DNA from: JACKFB01 sp041389525
GTDB lineage: Bacteria; Myxococcota_A; UBA9042; PHBI01; JACKFB01
DNA: 64,000 nucleotides
Assembly (NCBI GenBank): GCA_041389525.1
Contig: JAWKRR010000021.1
Coordinates: 1 to 64,000, forward strand
Direction of reading: 5' to 3'
Position numbers and translations under genes: made by a program. Within the stretch, counting starts at the first letter, position 1. Each line of letters begins with the position of its first letter. Below are positions 35,344 to 43,653 of this stretch, in pieces. The notes beneath the pieces were generated by a model. It saw only the letters and a program-made list of their open reading frames with translations. It ran no database searches and was not told the origin of the DNA.

Positions 35344-36683
35344 GCAGCAAGACCCACGGGATCACGCGACGTACACTGCTCAAGGGGATCTTCGGGGGCG
35401 CCGTCGTCGGGCTGGGCCTGCCACCGCTCGAGATCTTCATGAACTCCCACGGCACCTCGTACGCGGCCGAGGGCGGCGGCTTCAGCGGATTTCCGCGGCG
35501 CTTCGGCCTCTTCTGGTGGGGAAATGGCGTGCTCCCCGACCGCTGGGCGCCCCTGACGGACGGGGCCGGCTGGGAGCCCTCCGTGCTGCTGGAGCCCCTG
35601 CGCGGGCTGCGCGACCACATCTCCGTGGTCACGGGCACCGAGCTGGGCTTGCCAAACTCACGCCCCCACGGCGCGGGTGAGGCGGGCTTTCTGACCGGCC
35701 GGCCGCTGCTCGACCCCTACGGCGAGAACACGTTCCCCAGCGCCAGCCTGGATCAGGTCATCGCCCAAGCCATCGGCACGTCGACGAACTACGCCTCCCT
35801 CGAGGTCGGCGCGCTGCCGGGCGCGAGCCGCTCCTACAACGGCCCGCACAGCATCAACCCTTCGGAGACCGACCCCATCGCGCTCTACCAGCGCCTGTTC
35901 GGGCCCACCTTCACCAAGCCCGGCGAGACCCCCATCATCGATCCCACGCTGTCGCTTCGACGCAGCGTGCTCGACGCGGTCACCGACGAGCTCGCCGGCC
36001 TGAAGGCGCGGGTCGGGAAGGCGGACCAGGCCCGGCTGGAGCTGCACTTCGACGGGATGCGGGCCCTCGAGAAGCGGCTGGCGAAGCTGCAAGGCACGCC
36101 GCCGGTCCTCGACGCCTGCGACCGCCCGACCCAGCCTACCGACACCTACCCCGACATCGAGGGGCGCGCGCAGCTCGCCGAGAAGAACCGCGCCACCTGC
36201 GACATCGTCGCCATGGCCCTGGCCTGCGACATGACCCGCGTGTTCTCGAACTGGTTCACGGGCCCCGTCAGCAACCCGCTCTTCCCGGGCGCGCCGGCCG
36301 GCCACCACCAGCTCACCCACGACGAGCCGGGCGAGCAGTCTTCGGTCGAGGCCATCGTCATCCAGATCATGGAGTCCTTCGCCTACCAGGTGCAGTCCCT
36401 CAAGAACGTCGAGGAGGGGGACGGCACGCTCCTGGATTCGATGGCCTGCATCGGCACCAGCGAGATCTCCCTGGGCCGCACCCACGCCCTGGACGACTTC
36501 CCGCTGCTCATCGCGGGCAGCGCGGGCAAGCGGCTGCGCGAGGGCGTACACATCCGCTCGGCGGGCGGCGAGCTCACGGGCAAGGTGACCCTGAGCGTGC
36601 TGCGAGCCCTCGGAATCGAGGCGCCCTCGTGGGGTGCAGAGGGTGGCTACGTCGACAGCGGCTACTCCGCGCTCGAGGTGTGA
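35340..36683 (+). CDS. DUF1552 exported protein (Tat signal)
   Basis: This 447-residue protein begins with a Tat-like signal (ITRRTLLKGIFGGAVVGLGLPPLE). It continues with FPRRFGLFWWGNGVLPDRW, SVVTGTELGLPN, GAGEAGFLTGRPL and ARLELHFDGMRALEKRL, and the C-terminal part includes CDIVAMALACDMTRVFSNW and HHQLTHD. This is the DUF1552 pattern. The GTG start overlaps the DUF1592 gene stop as GTGA, so both products are made together. The family is abundant in Planctomycetes and Myxococcota and its activity is unknown to me. The following lipoprotein gene begins two bases after the stop. Confidence 0.9.
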   Translation: MSSKTHGITRRTLLKGIFGGAVVGLGLPPLEIFMNSHGTSYAAEGGGFSGFPRRFGLFWWGNGVLPDRWAPLTDGAGWEPSVLLEPLRGLRDHISVVTGTELGLPNSRPHGAGEAGFLTGRPLLDPYGENTFPSASLDQVIAQAIGTSTNYASLEVGALPGASRSYNGPHSINPSETDPIALYQRLFGPTFTKPGETPIIDPTLSLRRSVLDAVTDELAGLKARVGKADQARLELHFDGMRALEKRLAKLQGTPPVLDACDRPTQPTDTYPDIEGRAQLAEKNRATCDIVAMALACDMTRVFSNWFTGPVSNPLFPGAPAGHHQLTHDEPGEQSSVEAIVIQIMESFAYQVQSLKNVEEGDGTLLDSMACIGTSEISLGRTHALDDFPLLIAGSAGKRLREGVHIRSAGGELTGKVTLSVLRALGIEAPSWGAEGGYVDSGYSALEV

Positions 36684-36685
36684 AC

Positions 36686-37594
36686 ATGGCTTTTCGCAAG
36701 GCAGCGTCTGTGTTTTTGACGGTGGCGATGGCCACCATGGTCGCCCCCGCCTGCGACGAGTCCACATCCGCGGCCGTGGACGCGACGCCGGACACCGTCG
36801 ACAGCCCGCCCGCGCCGATGACCCGCCTGCTGGTCCTGGACACGCTGGTGTTCGCCCCCGAGATCTCGCCGGGGGTGACCATCGGCTTCAACCTGGACGG
36901 GCTGGTCAGCGACCCGCCGGACCTCGCGGGCTGCGGCGAGACCGACTTCACCGCGCCCGACGGGACGCCCGGCATCGACAGCAAGCTGGCGACCCTGCTG
37001 CCGCTCTTCGCCGTCGCTGGCATCGGCGCCGCGGAGGACCTGCTCCAGAGCACCATCGAGGAGGGCGGCATCCTCCTGATGCTCCAGGTCGGCGGCATCG
37101 ACGACCTTCAAGACGACGACGACGTCGAGGTGACCATCCGCTCGGGCCAGGGCAAGCCGCTGCTGGCCACCGACGGCCTGCTGCTGCCTGGGCAGACCTA
37201 CCACCTGCGCGACGATTCGCCGGAGAGCAAGGCGCTCAGCGGGCGCATCGAGGGCGGCATCCTGACCGCGGGGCCGGTCGACTCGACCCTGCGCGTGCGG
37301 GTGCTGGGCCAGGACTACGTGCTGCCGGTCCACGGGGCGTGGATTCGCGGGCGGCTGACCGAGGACGGCGGGCTGGCGGACGGCGTGCTGGGCACGGGCG
37401 TCGCCATCGAAGACCTCCGCACCATCGGCAAGGTCGCCGCCAACGACGACGGCGGCGTCCTGAAGTCCATCGAGCTGCTCTTCGCCGACGCGGGCGACCT
37501 GAAGCCGAACGCGGAGGGAGTCTGCCAGCAGATGTCGGCCACCCTGTCCTTCTCCGCGGTGTCGGCCTACCTCTTCGAAGAGTCCACGTTCTAG
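36686..37594 (+). CDS. Lipoprotein encoded with DUF1592/DUF1552 genes
   Basis: This 302-residue lipoprotein has signal peptide MAFRKAASVFLTVAMATMVAPAC (lipobox APAC), a short Ala/Asp/Pro linker, and a beta-rich domain of about 260 residues with no recognised family (LVFAPEISPGVTIGFNLDGL, LMLQVGGIDDLQDDDDVEV, RVRVLGQDYVLPVHGAWIRG). Overall form resembles the lipoprotein at 2585..3532 (similar RV-VLGQ/DV-VLGG and RIxG segments), perhaps distant paralogues. It starts two bases after the DUF1552 stop, so it belongs to that operon. Function unknown. Its end overlaps the convergent znuB by four bases. Confidence 0.75.
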   Translation: MAFRKAASVFLTVAMATMVAPACDESTSAAVDATPDTVDSPPAPMTRLLVLDTLVFAPEISPGVTIGFNLDGLVSDPPDLAGCGETDFTAPDGTPGIDSKLATLLPLFAVAGIGAAEDLLQSTIEEGGILLMLQVGGIDDLQDDDDVEVTIRSGQGKPLLATDGLLLPGQTYHLRDDSPESKALSGRIEGGILTAGPVDSTLRVRVLGQDYVLPVHGAWIRGRLTEDGGLADGVLGTGVAIEDLRTIGKVAANDDGGVLKSIELLFADAGDLKPNAEGVCQQMSATLSFSAVSAYLFEESTF

Positions 37595-38448
37595 CGGCGC
37601 AGGCTCCGGGCGACGCCCTCAGCGATGAGCACCAGCGCGGCCGCGAGCAAGGTCTGGGCCGCGCCGACCGGGACCTCGTAGAGAAAAGCAGCGACGTAGC
37701 CGAGGCCGCCCGAGATCGCGCCGAAGAGGCCTCCCAGCACAAGGGCCGCCGGCAGATTGGGCGCGAGGCGGACGGCGGCTAGCGGCGGCAGCACGCTGAA
37801 CGCGAAGGTGGGCAACGCGCCCAGCACACGCGTCGAGATGGAGACCGCGACGGCGAGGGTGACGAAGAGCCCGATCTCGAGCGGGCGTATCGGCAGGCCA
37901 CGGACCTGAGCGCCATCGGGGTCGAAGGAGGTCGCCGCGAAGCCGCGCCAACCCAGCGCGTGGATGCCCAACACCAGGGCGGCCGTGGCCGCGACGACGT
38001 GAAAATCGGCGTCGGAGACCGCGACGGCGCTGCCGAAGAGCAGGGCGTCGATGTCTTGTAGCTCCTCGACGATGCGTGAGCCGATGGCGAGCATCCCGGC
38101 CGAGCCGACGAGGTAGACCACCCCGATGAGGGCGTCCCGCCGCGCGCTGGTCGCCGAGCGGTCGGCGGCGATGAGGGCCGTGGCGCCCAGGGTCAGCAGC
38201 GCAGCACCCAGCGTCGGTGAGGCCGCGAGGCCTGTCAGCCCGAAGCTGGCGGCGCCGAGGTAGGCCAGCGCTACGCCGAGCCCGGCGGCTTGGGAGATGG
38301 CCGCGCTCAGAAACACCATCCGCCGCAGCACGACGTAGACGCCGACGACGCCGAGCATCGTGGCCGCGACGGTGCCGGTCAGGGTGGGGGTGCGGAAGAG
38401 CTCCCAGGCGTCGAGGAAGGTGCGCAGCGTCAGGCCGGGCTCACCCAC
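37591..38448 (-). CDS. znuB: Zinc ABC transporter permease ZnuB
   Basis: This 285-residue membrane protein has about eight hydrophobic helices and the ABC-3 family pattern: AATMLGVVGVYVVLRRMVFL near the N-terminus, ISQAAGLGVALAYL, DALIGVVYLVGSAGMLAIG, EELQDIDALLFGSAV and LGALPTFAFSVLPPLAAVRLA. It should carry zinc or a similar divalent metal through the inner membrane. The start overlaps the ATPase gene by eight bases, giving the standard ZnuC-ZnuB coupling. The whole leftward operon from 43590 includes a ZnuA and an outer-membrane barrel, which supports zinc as substrate; manganese cannot be fully excluded. Confidence 0.88.
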   Translation of the reverse strand: MGEPGLTLRTFLDAWELFRTPTLTGTVAATMLGVVGVYVVLRRMVFLSAAISQAAGLGVALAYLGAASFGLTGLAASPTLGAALLTLGATALIAADRSATSARRDALIGVVYLVGSAGMLAIGSRIVEELQDIDALLFGSAVAVSDADFHVVAATAALVLGIHALGWRGFAATSFDPDGAQVRGLPIRPLEIGLFVTLAVAVSISTRVLGALPTFAFSVLPPLAAVRLAPNLPAALVLGGLFGAISGGLGYVAAFLYEVPVGAAQTLLAAALVLIAEGVARSLRR

Positions 38449-39220
38449 GGGGCACCTCGCGCGGGTCCGCGGTGGGCTCGTCGACCAGCGAGCCGTAGCG
38501 ACGCCGGAACACCGCAGCGTCCATGATCTCCGGCGCCGGGCCGGCCAGGGCCACGCCGTCTTCGCGGTCGACCAGCGCGATGTGCGAGGCGTAGCGCGGC
38601 ACGAACGAGAGCTGGTGGCTGGCGATGACGATGGCGACGCGCAGCTCGCGCTGCAGGCGCTGTAGCAGCTCGAAGACGACGGCCTCGTTCGCGCGGTCCA
38701 TGGCGCTGGTGGGCTCGTCGAGAACCAGGAGCGCGGGCGCCGAGCTGAGCGCGCGCGCGATGAGGACGCGCTGCTTTTGGCCCTCGCTCAAGGTCGCGAA
38801 GGCGCGATCCGCGAGCCTCGTCGTGTCGGTGCGCTCCATGGCGTCGGCGACACGCGCGCGCTCGGCCCTCCCGTGCCAGGGCCGCAGGAAGCTCCAGCCC
38901 ACGTCGGCGCCGCCGCGCGTGAAGTCGCGCACCCTCGCCGGGACCGAGAGGTCGTAGTCGCCGCGCTGTGGGACGTACGCGCGCCGCAGCCCCGCCGCCG
39001 TCGTGAGGCGGCCCGCGACCGGCGGCAAGAGCCCCAGCATCGTCCGCATCAGGGTGGTCTTGCCGGAGCCATTGCGGCCGACCAGCGCCCACACCTCTCC
39101 CGGCCGCACGGCGAGGCTCAGGGGCGGGAGGATGGCCTGTGACCCGTAGCCGACCTGCACTTCGCCAAGGGACAGAAGCGATGGCGACTCCCCGCGCGGG
39201 CCTTGACTACTCGTGTGCAT
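38441..39220 (-). CDS. znuC: Zinc ABC transporter ATPase ZnuC
   Basis: This 259-residue ABC ATPase has a Walker A (ALVGRNGSGKTTLMRTML), a Q-loop region (AYVPQRGDYDL), the signature LSEGQKQRVLIARAL, Walker B with catalytic Glu (ALLVLDEPTSAMD) and the switch His (IVIASHQLSF). It is full length. The ATG at 39220 overlaps the preceding lipoprotein by 14 bases. It energises the adjacent ZnuB permease. The order and fusion-free arrangement match ABC-3 metal transporters. Confidence 0.9.
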   Translation of the reverse strand: MHTSSQGPRGESPSLLSLGEVQVGYGSQAILPPLSLAVRPGEVWALVGRNGSGKTTLMRTMLGLLPPVAGRLTTAAGLRRAYVPQRGDYDLSVPARVRDFTRGGADVGWSFLRPWHGRAERARVADAMERTDTTRLADRAFATLSEGQKQRVLIARALSSAPALLVLDEPTSAMDRANEAVVFELLQRLQRELRVAIVIASHQLSFVPRYASHIALVDREDGVALAGPAPEIMDAAVFRRRYGSLVDEPTADPREVPRG

Positions 39221-39752
39221 GGGCCGCGCCGGCCGCCTCGACCACGAGCTGGACCGAGGGCTCGGCGGTGGGCCCGAGGCGCAGCCACCAGGTGCCGATG
39301 GTGAGGTCGAAGGTGTGAGCCGCTGCGACTTCGGAACACGCGGTGATGGCCGTGTCGCTGGACTCCACTGACAGCGGGGCTCCTTGCGAGTCCGAGACCG
39401 CGAAGGGCACACCCGCGCCGAGAAAGAACACCGTCTCGGCCGCCATCGCAGCCGGGAAGCTCACGTAGCCCTCGTACATCCCGCCCGACTCGACGAGCTG
39501 AACCTTCATCGCGGTGTGCGCGAGATTCGCCGGCGGCGCGGACGCCGCGTCCAGGGTCGCCTGGACGTTGACGAAGGGCCCCTCGGCCATGTGCTCGCAC
39601 GCCTCCTCGAGGGGCGTGCCCTCTTCTCCCGCCTCGGAACCACCGCTGTCGCAGCCCGCGCCCCACACGCCGCCGAGCAGCGCGCACCACGCGAGGCGGC
39701 GTAGCCAGCGGCCGGTGGTGCTCGACTTCAGGACGTCATCTCTCGTGCTCAT
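39207..39752 (-). CDS. Small lipoprotein in zinc-uptake operon
   Basis: This 181-residue lipoprotein has a signal peptide ending WGAGC and an acidic linker (SEAGEEGTPLEEAC), then a beta-domain (AHTAMKVQLVESGGMYEGY, FFLGAGVPFAVSDSQG, HTFDLTIGTWWLRLGP) ending in a His-bearing tail (AAHAHE). No standard family is recognised. Its 3' end overlaps znuC, so it is co-translated with the transporter. The terminal His residues could bind zinc. A role as periplasmic or outer-membrane metal handling protein is an inference from the operon. Confidence 0.8.
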   Translation of the reverse strand: MSTRDDVLKSSTTGRWLRRLAWCALLGGVWGAGCDSGGSEAGEEGTPLEEACEHMAEGPFVNVQATLDAASAPPANLAHTAMKVQLVESGGMYEGYVSFPAAMAAETVFFLGAGVPFAVSDSQGAPLSVESSDTAITACSEVAAAHTFDLTIGTWWLRLGPTAEPSVQLVVEAAGAAHAHE

Positions 39753-39812
39753 CTCGATCTCCTTTGGGGAATTTTCGACGCTGAACCGACCTCGGTCCGC
39801 GCCGCATCTCGA

Positions 39813-40655
39813 CTAGCGGCGCGTGATCCGCGCCATGAGCGCGCCGTCGCGCGCGAGGTTTGCGGCCGCGGTCTCGGCCAACGCGGCGAGCTGGTCCACC
39901 GAGGCGCCGCCCGCAGACAGGGCCTGGAAGTCCGCGCCGTCGAAGAGGGACGCGGGCAGCGCCAGGTCCAGCGCCGCATGGAGGCCCACCGGATGGTGGT
40001 CGTCCACGTCGGCCGAGGCAGGCGCGGAGAGCTGCGTCTCCACCTGCAGCTCCAGCTCCACCGCGAGGCCCTCGGCGGGCAGACGGGCCGCGGCGCCGCC
40101 TCGACGGTCGAAGACCCGCCCGCTCAAGATCAGCCGGTCGACGAGCGCGGTAGCCCGGACCACTTCGCCCCGCGGCAGATCGCAGGTCGCATCACAGGCC
40201 TGCAGCGGGACCGGGGCCGGGTCGCGACCCAGCTCTACCTCGCGCCCATCGGCAGGCAAGACCAGCGCGTAGCCGTCCGCGCCAGCGCCCGCGAGCTCGG
40301 CGGCCACGACATCGTAGGGCACCAGCCGGCCGTCGCTCGCGTGGCAGTGGCCGCCGTGGCAGAGGCTGTACCCGTCGGGCGGCTGGGCCGGGTCGAAGTC
40401 CCCGGACGCCCCGCCAGAGCCCATCCGCAGCCCCGCGTCGTCGGCGACCAGGGCCAAGCGCGCGATCGAGACGGCGTAGTCGTCGGCCGTGATCAGCCGC
40501 CCCTCCGAGTCGAGGCGCGCCGCCTCAGGCTCGAAGCGGGCGACCAGCGCGAGGCTGGCCCGCGCCCAGGGGTCGCCGTCGCTGAACGCGCACCCCCCGG
40601 TCGTCAGCGCCACGCACCCCCACACGATGGCCGCCGCGCTAGCGATTGAGCGCAT
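39813..40655 (-). CDS. Lipoprotein with His/Cys metal-binding-like motif
   Basis: This 280-residue lipoprotein has signal peptide MRSIASAAAIVWGCVALTTGGC with lipobox TGGC. The exported domain contains SLCHGGHCHASDG, a His/Cys-rich stretch that looks suited to zinc, followed by VPLQACDATCDLPRG and VDDHHPVGLHAALDLALP. Other parts are not recognised. The start overlaps the end of znuA by 17 bases, so both are co-translated. It probably helps to collect or pass zinc to the uptake system. The family may be specific to this group of bacteria. Confidence 0.8.
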   Translation of the reverse strand: MRSIASAAAIVWGCVALTTGGCAFSDGDPWARASLALVARFEPEAARLDSEGRLITADDYAVSIARLALVADDAGLRMGSGGASGDFDPAQPPDGYSLCHGGHCHASDGRLVPYDVVAAELAGAGADGYALVLPADGREVELGRDPAPVPLQACDATCDLPRGEVVRATALVDRLILSGRVFDRRGGAAARLPAEGLAVELELQVETQLSAPASADVDDHHPVGLHAALDLALPASLFDGADFQALSAGGASVDQLAALAETAAANLARDGALMARITRR

Positions 40656-41565
40656 CGTAGATCTCCTGGGCGGTGTGCCGGACGTGGTCCAGGTAGCGCT
40701 CGCCCTTCTGAAAGCGCGTGCCCCCGTGCAGGATCACCAGGTCGCTCTTGGCCACACGAGCCAGGGTTTCACTGGTGTTTCGGCGGTAGTACTCCTCCTG
40801 CACGATCACGCGCGCGCCCGTCTGGCGCATGGTCGCCAAGACCGCCGCGACCTGCCCGGGGCTCGGCGCGATGCCGGGCAGCGGCTCGATGGTGGCCTCC
40901 TCGCTGAGCCCCAGCCAGTCCTCCAGATAAGTGAGCGAGCGGTGGTAGCCGATGATCCGACGCTTCGCCGCCGGCAGGGCCCCAAAGCGCGCCCGCTCCG
41001 CGTCGACGACGCCCTGAACCTCTCGCGCAAAGCTGGCTGCGCGAGCGCGGTAGTGCTCGGCGTTCGCCGGGTCCAAGCTCGCCAGCCGCCCGGCGATCCC
41101 CTGCGCCACCACGATCGCGGACCGCGGGTCGTGGATGTAGTGGGGGTTGCCGCCGGGGTGGATGTCACCCTGCGCCCGGTCCACGCGACCTTGTGGCACC
41201 TGGAGCAACCGGACGCCCGCCGAGGCGTCGAGAAATCCCGACGCCCCGCTCAGGATCGCGGCGTTGCGGGCCGACGCCTGCAGCGATGGCAGCCAACCCA
41301 GCTCGAGATCCAGCCCGTTCACGATGAGCAGATCCGCCTTGCTGAGCGGGATGAGCAGGCTGGGCTTGGGGTCGACGTAGTGCGGGTCCTCCGCCGGGTC
41401 GGCCAGCGCTCGGACCTGGACCTTGTCGCCGCCGACCTCCGCCGCGATGGCGGCCAGATCCGGCAAGGTGGCGACGATCTGCACCCGGGCGCGGGCGGGC
41501 GCCGAGCCGAAGAACCCGAGGGCGAGCCCGACGAGGGCGACGGCGCGTAACAGTTCGAATCTCAT
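40639..41565 (-). CDS. znuA: Zinc ABC transporter substrate-binding protein ZnuA
   Basis: This 308-residue periplasmic protein has a signal peptide (LLRAVALVGLALGFFGSAPARA) and the TroA/ZnuA fold features: VQIVATLPDLAAIAAEVGGD, the metal ligands His62 in DPHYVDPKPS, His142/145 in GNPHYIHDPR and His208 in IIGYHRSLTYLEDW, and a likely acidic ligand near the C-terminus (ILHGGTRFQKGE). It lacks the long His-rich loop of classical ZnuA. It delivers zinc to ZnuBC encoded downstream in the same leftward operon, two lipoprotein genes apart. Confidence 0.9.
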   Translation of the reverse strand: MRFELLRAVALVGLALGFFGSAPARARVQIVATLPDLAAIAAEVGGDKVQVRALADPAEDPHYVDPKPSLLIPLSKADLLIVNGLDLELGWLPSLQASARNAAILSGASGFLDASAGVRLLQVPQGRVDRAQGDIHPGGNPHYIHDPRSAIVVAQGIAGRLASLDPANAEHYRARAASFAREVQGVVDAERARFGALPAAKRRIIGYHRSLTYLEDWLGLSEEATIEPLPGIAPSPGQVAAVLATMRQTGARVIVQEEYYRRNTSETLARVAKSDLVILHGGTRFQKGERYLDHVRHTAQEIYDALNR

Positions 41566-41595
41566 GTGCTTTCCTGGGTGTTGGGGGCGAGGGGT

Positions 41596-42840
41596 TCAGT
41601 AGCGGTGAGCGCCGTGGGCGCCGATGAGCAGCTCGAGGGAGAGGACCGCCGACCAGATCGGCTTCGACCGCCACGCGGGGTCGTCGACGCCGCCCTGCAG
41701 GCGAATGCGCGAGAAGTGCGACGGGTAGTAGGTGCCTTGGACGCTCCCGCGGTGGCGGAGTCCGGTCCACTCGGTGTCCAGGGGATCGTCTGCGAGGCCG
41801 CTGACCAGCTCGTAGCGGGCGCCGACCTCCCACTCAGGCACGATGCTCCAGACGACCTGGGCCAGCCCGCCGGCGTCCTGCAGCAGCCCGTGGGGGACCT
41901 GCCGGCTGCGAAACAGGGCCTCGATCTCCAGCGAGAGCGCGGTACGCCGCGTCGAGCTGGCCGGACGCCAGCGCAGGTGCAGGTCCAGGCCGTAGACGTC
42001 GGTGCGGTTTCGGTTCCCGGTCGCGTTGGGGCCGAGCTGCGCGCTCAGGCCCAGGGAGAGCCCGAGATCGCCGCTCAGAGGGAAGAACTGCTTGATCGCG
42101 AGGGTGTAGAGGAAGTCCTCAAGGCCGTCGACGCCGGGGTCGTCGCCCCCGTAGTAGCTGCGATTGCAGCACTCGCCGTCGGCCTGGCCCGCGCTGGCGA
42201 CCAGCTCGACGTACCAGGGCAGCGGGGTGAGCCACGAGACCTCGAGCCCCAGGCCGCGGTTGCCCTCGCCGCCGAAGAACTTGCCGAGCACCAGCGGCTG
42301 GTCGACGAAGTGCCACTGGTGGGGGTGGGTCGCGTTGAGGCGCCCGAAGCGCGACAGGAACTGGCCCGCGCGGATCTGCAGCCGGCCGGGCAGCCCCAGG
42401 GTGGTGCCGTAAGCCTCCTCGACCTCCACGCCGAACTGGCTGAAGACCAGGTTGGCGTCCAGGCGGAAATAGGGTCCGACGTTGGCGCCCATCGACAGCT
42501 CGAGCTGCTGGAAGGTGAAGCCGGTGCCGGTGGGATCATGGGCGCCGACCTGCAGCGGCTCGCGCGAGCTGAACACCCCCAGCGCCACGTCGAGGATCAG
42601 CGCGATGTCTGGGTTCATGGACTGCAAGAAGCGCCCGACCGCCGTGCCCGCGGGTTCTGCGACAGCGGGCGCGGGCGCACCTTCCGCGGCGTCCGCGGCG
42701 AGGCCCGCCTCAAGCTGGCGAAGCTCGTCGGGCGACGCCGCCGGGGGCGGCGGTTCGGCGCGCGCAGCACCGCTTGTGCCGAGCGCGCACAGCAGGATCC
42801 AGAGGGCGAGCCGACGAGGTCGGCCGGGGAGAGGAGGCAT
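41596..42840 (-). CDS. Outer-membrane beta-barrel of the zinc-uptake operon
   Basis: This 414-residue protein has a signal peptide ending GAARA, an Ala/Pro-rich linker, and a barrel of alternating strands that ends in an aromatic residue (LLIGAHGAHRY). Segments such as LQSMNPDIALILDVALGVFS, FTFQQLELSMGANVGPYFRL, HPHQWHFVDQPLVLGKFFG and GNRGLGLEVSWLTPLPWYVE resemble proteins annotated as zinc-regulated outer-membrane receptors next to znu genes. No TonB box or plug is seen, so it may be a passive zinc channel. The ATG at 42840 has a GGGAG site. The gene reads toward znuA 30 bases downstream. Confidence 0.8.
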   Translation of the reverse strand: MPPLPGRPRRLALWILLCALGTSGAARAEPPPPAASPDELRQLEAGLAADAAEGAPAPAVAEPAGTAVGRFLQSMNPDIALILDVALGVFSSREPLQVGAHDPTGTGFTFQQLELSMGANVGPYFRLDANLVFSQFGVEVEEAYGTTLGLPGRLQIRAGQFLSRFGRLNATHPHQWHFVDQPLVLGKFFGGEGNRGLGLEVSWLTPLPWYVELVASAGQADGECCNRSYYGGDDPGVDGLEDFLYTLAIKQFFPLSGDLGLSLGLSAQLGPNATGNRNRTDVYGLDLHLRWRPASSTRRTALSLEIEALFRSRQVPHGLLQDAGGLAQVVWSIVPEWEVGARYELVSGLADDPLDTEWTGLRHRGSVQGTYYPSHFSRIRLQGGVDDPAWRSKPIWSAVLSLELLIGAHGAHRY

Positions 42841-43161
42841 GGGGGGCTCCCAGAGGAGGGGGCGGCGCCGCGCGCTGGCGTGGCGATGGACCGTGGCGGA
42901 CCGCTCCCCCTGCGCCGGTCGGGACCTGGAGCGCCGCCTTAGGGGGGTGCGCCGAGGCGATCGCAGGGGCGACCGGTCCGGGGAGAGCGGGTGCTCAGCG
43001 CCGCGCGACGGTCGCGCTTGTCCCCTGACGCCGGGGGGGCTGGGGCCTCGCATCGAGGCGACCAGACACCAAAATCCCCAGCCAAGATCACGGATTCCGG
43101 GGCCACCCACCTTCGGGAGGGAGCGCCGACTGCCGTTGCAGGTGACGAGACGAACCGCCGC
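42841..43161. other. 321-bp gap inside the zinc region; no gene seen
   Basis: No coding frame is supported. The interval should hold a second promoter for the barrel-znuA-lipoprotein-znuCB genes. I looked for an A/T-rich Zur-like palindrome here and before 43590 and found none I could defend. Confidence 0.4.
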
Positions 43162-43590
43162 TTAGGCGCGACTCACCGGGACGGCAGGGGGTGAGGTCTT
43201 CGGAGCGAACGCGTAGACCGAGGCCGCGGCACGAGGTGCCAGCGCGGGCGGGGTGCTGACCAGGGCGGGTGGGCCGCTCTCAGGCGCGGCCGGAGGCTGC
43301 GGCGCCGCCAAGAGCGTCGCGGGGGCGACCGTCGCCAGCAGGTCGCAGTGGGAGTGCTCCCCCTCCGACGGTGGCCGGGGCGCCTCCCCGCCGACGTCCT
43401 CGGAGTGGGCCGCGTGTTGCGCCGTCTGGGGCGCGTGGCCGACCTCGTGCACCGTCCCGCCGTGCTCGGCGCAGACGACGTGGGTCACGGTCGCGTAGTG
43501 GACCGCCGTGCAGAACGGACCCGCCACGATCGCCAGCGCGGCGATGGTCGCCCAGCGCGCGATCTGTCGATGTCGGGTGGCGCGGGTCAT
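43162..43590 (-). CDS. Exported His-rich small protein upstream of zinc operon
   Basis: This 142-residue protein has a hydrophobic N-terminus (WATIAALAIVAGPFCTAVHY) and many His residues (VHYATVTHVVCAEHGGTVHE, TAQHAAHSED, EGEHSHCDLL), followed by a Pro/Ala-rich tail. It resembles DUF2946-type His-rich periplasmic proteins and is probably a metal-binding or sensing factor. It lies on the same strand as the zinc-uptake genes, 321 bp upstream of the barrel gene, and could be the first gene of the operon or separately promoted. Confidence 0.65.
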   Translation of the reverse strand: MTRATRHRQIARWATIAALAIVAGPFCTAVHYATVTHVVCAEHGGTVHEVGHAPQTAQHAAHSEDVGGEAPRPPSEGEHSHCDLLATVAPATLLAAPQPPAAPESGPPALVSTPPALAPRAAASVYAFAPKTSPPAVPVSRA

Positions 43591-43653
43591 CAGGGGAGCG
43601 TCGTCTCCGAGGCGGGTCGGGTGAGAGCGGCGGAAACCTAGGGCAGCGGCCGA

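Noticed and set aside
42841..43161. Zur box before the zinc-uptake genes
   Set aside because: No A/T-rich inverted repeat of the expected kind could be found here or upstream of 43590.
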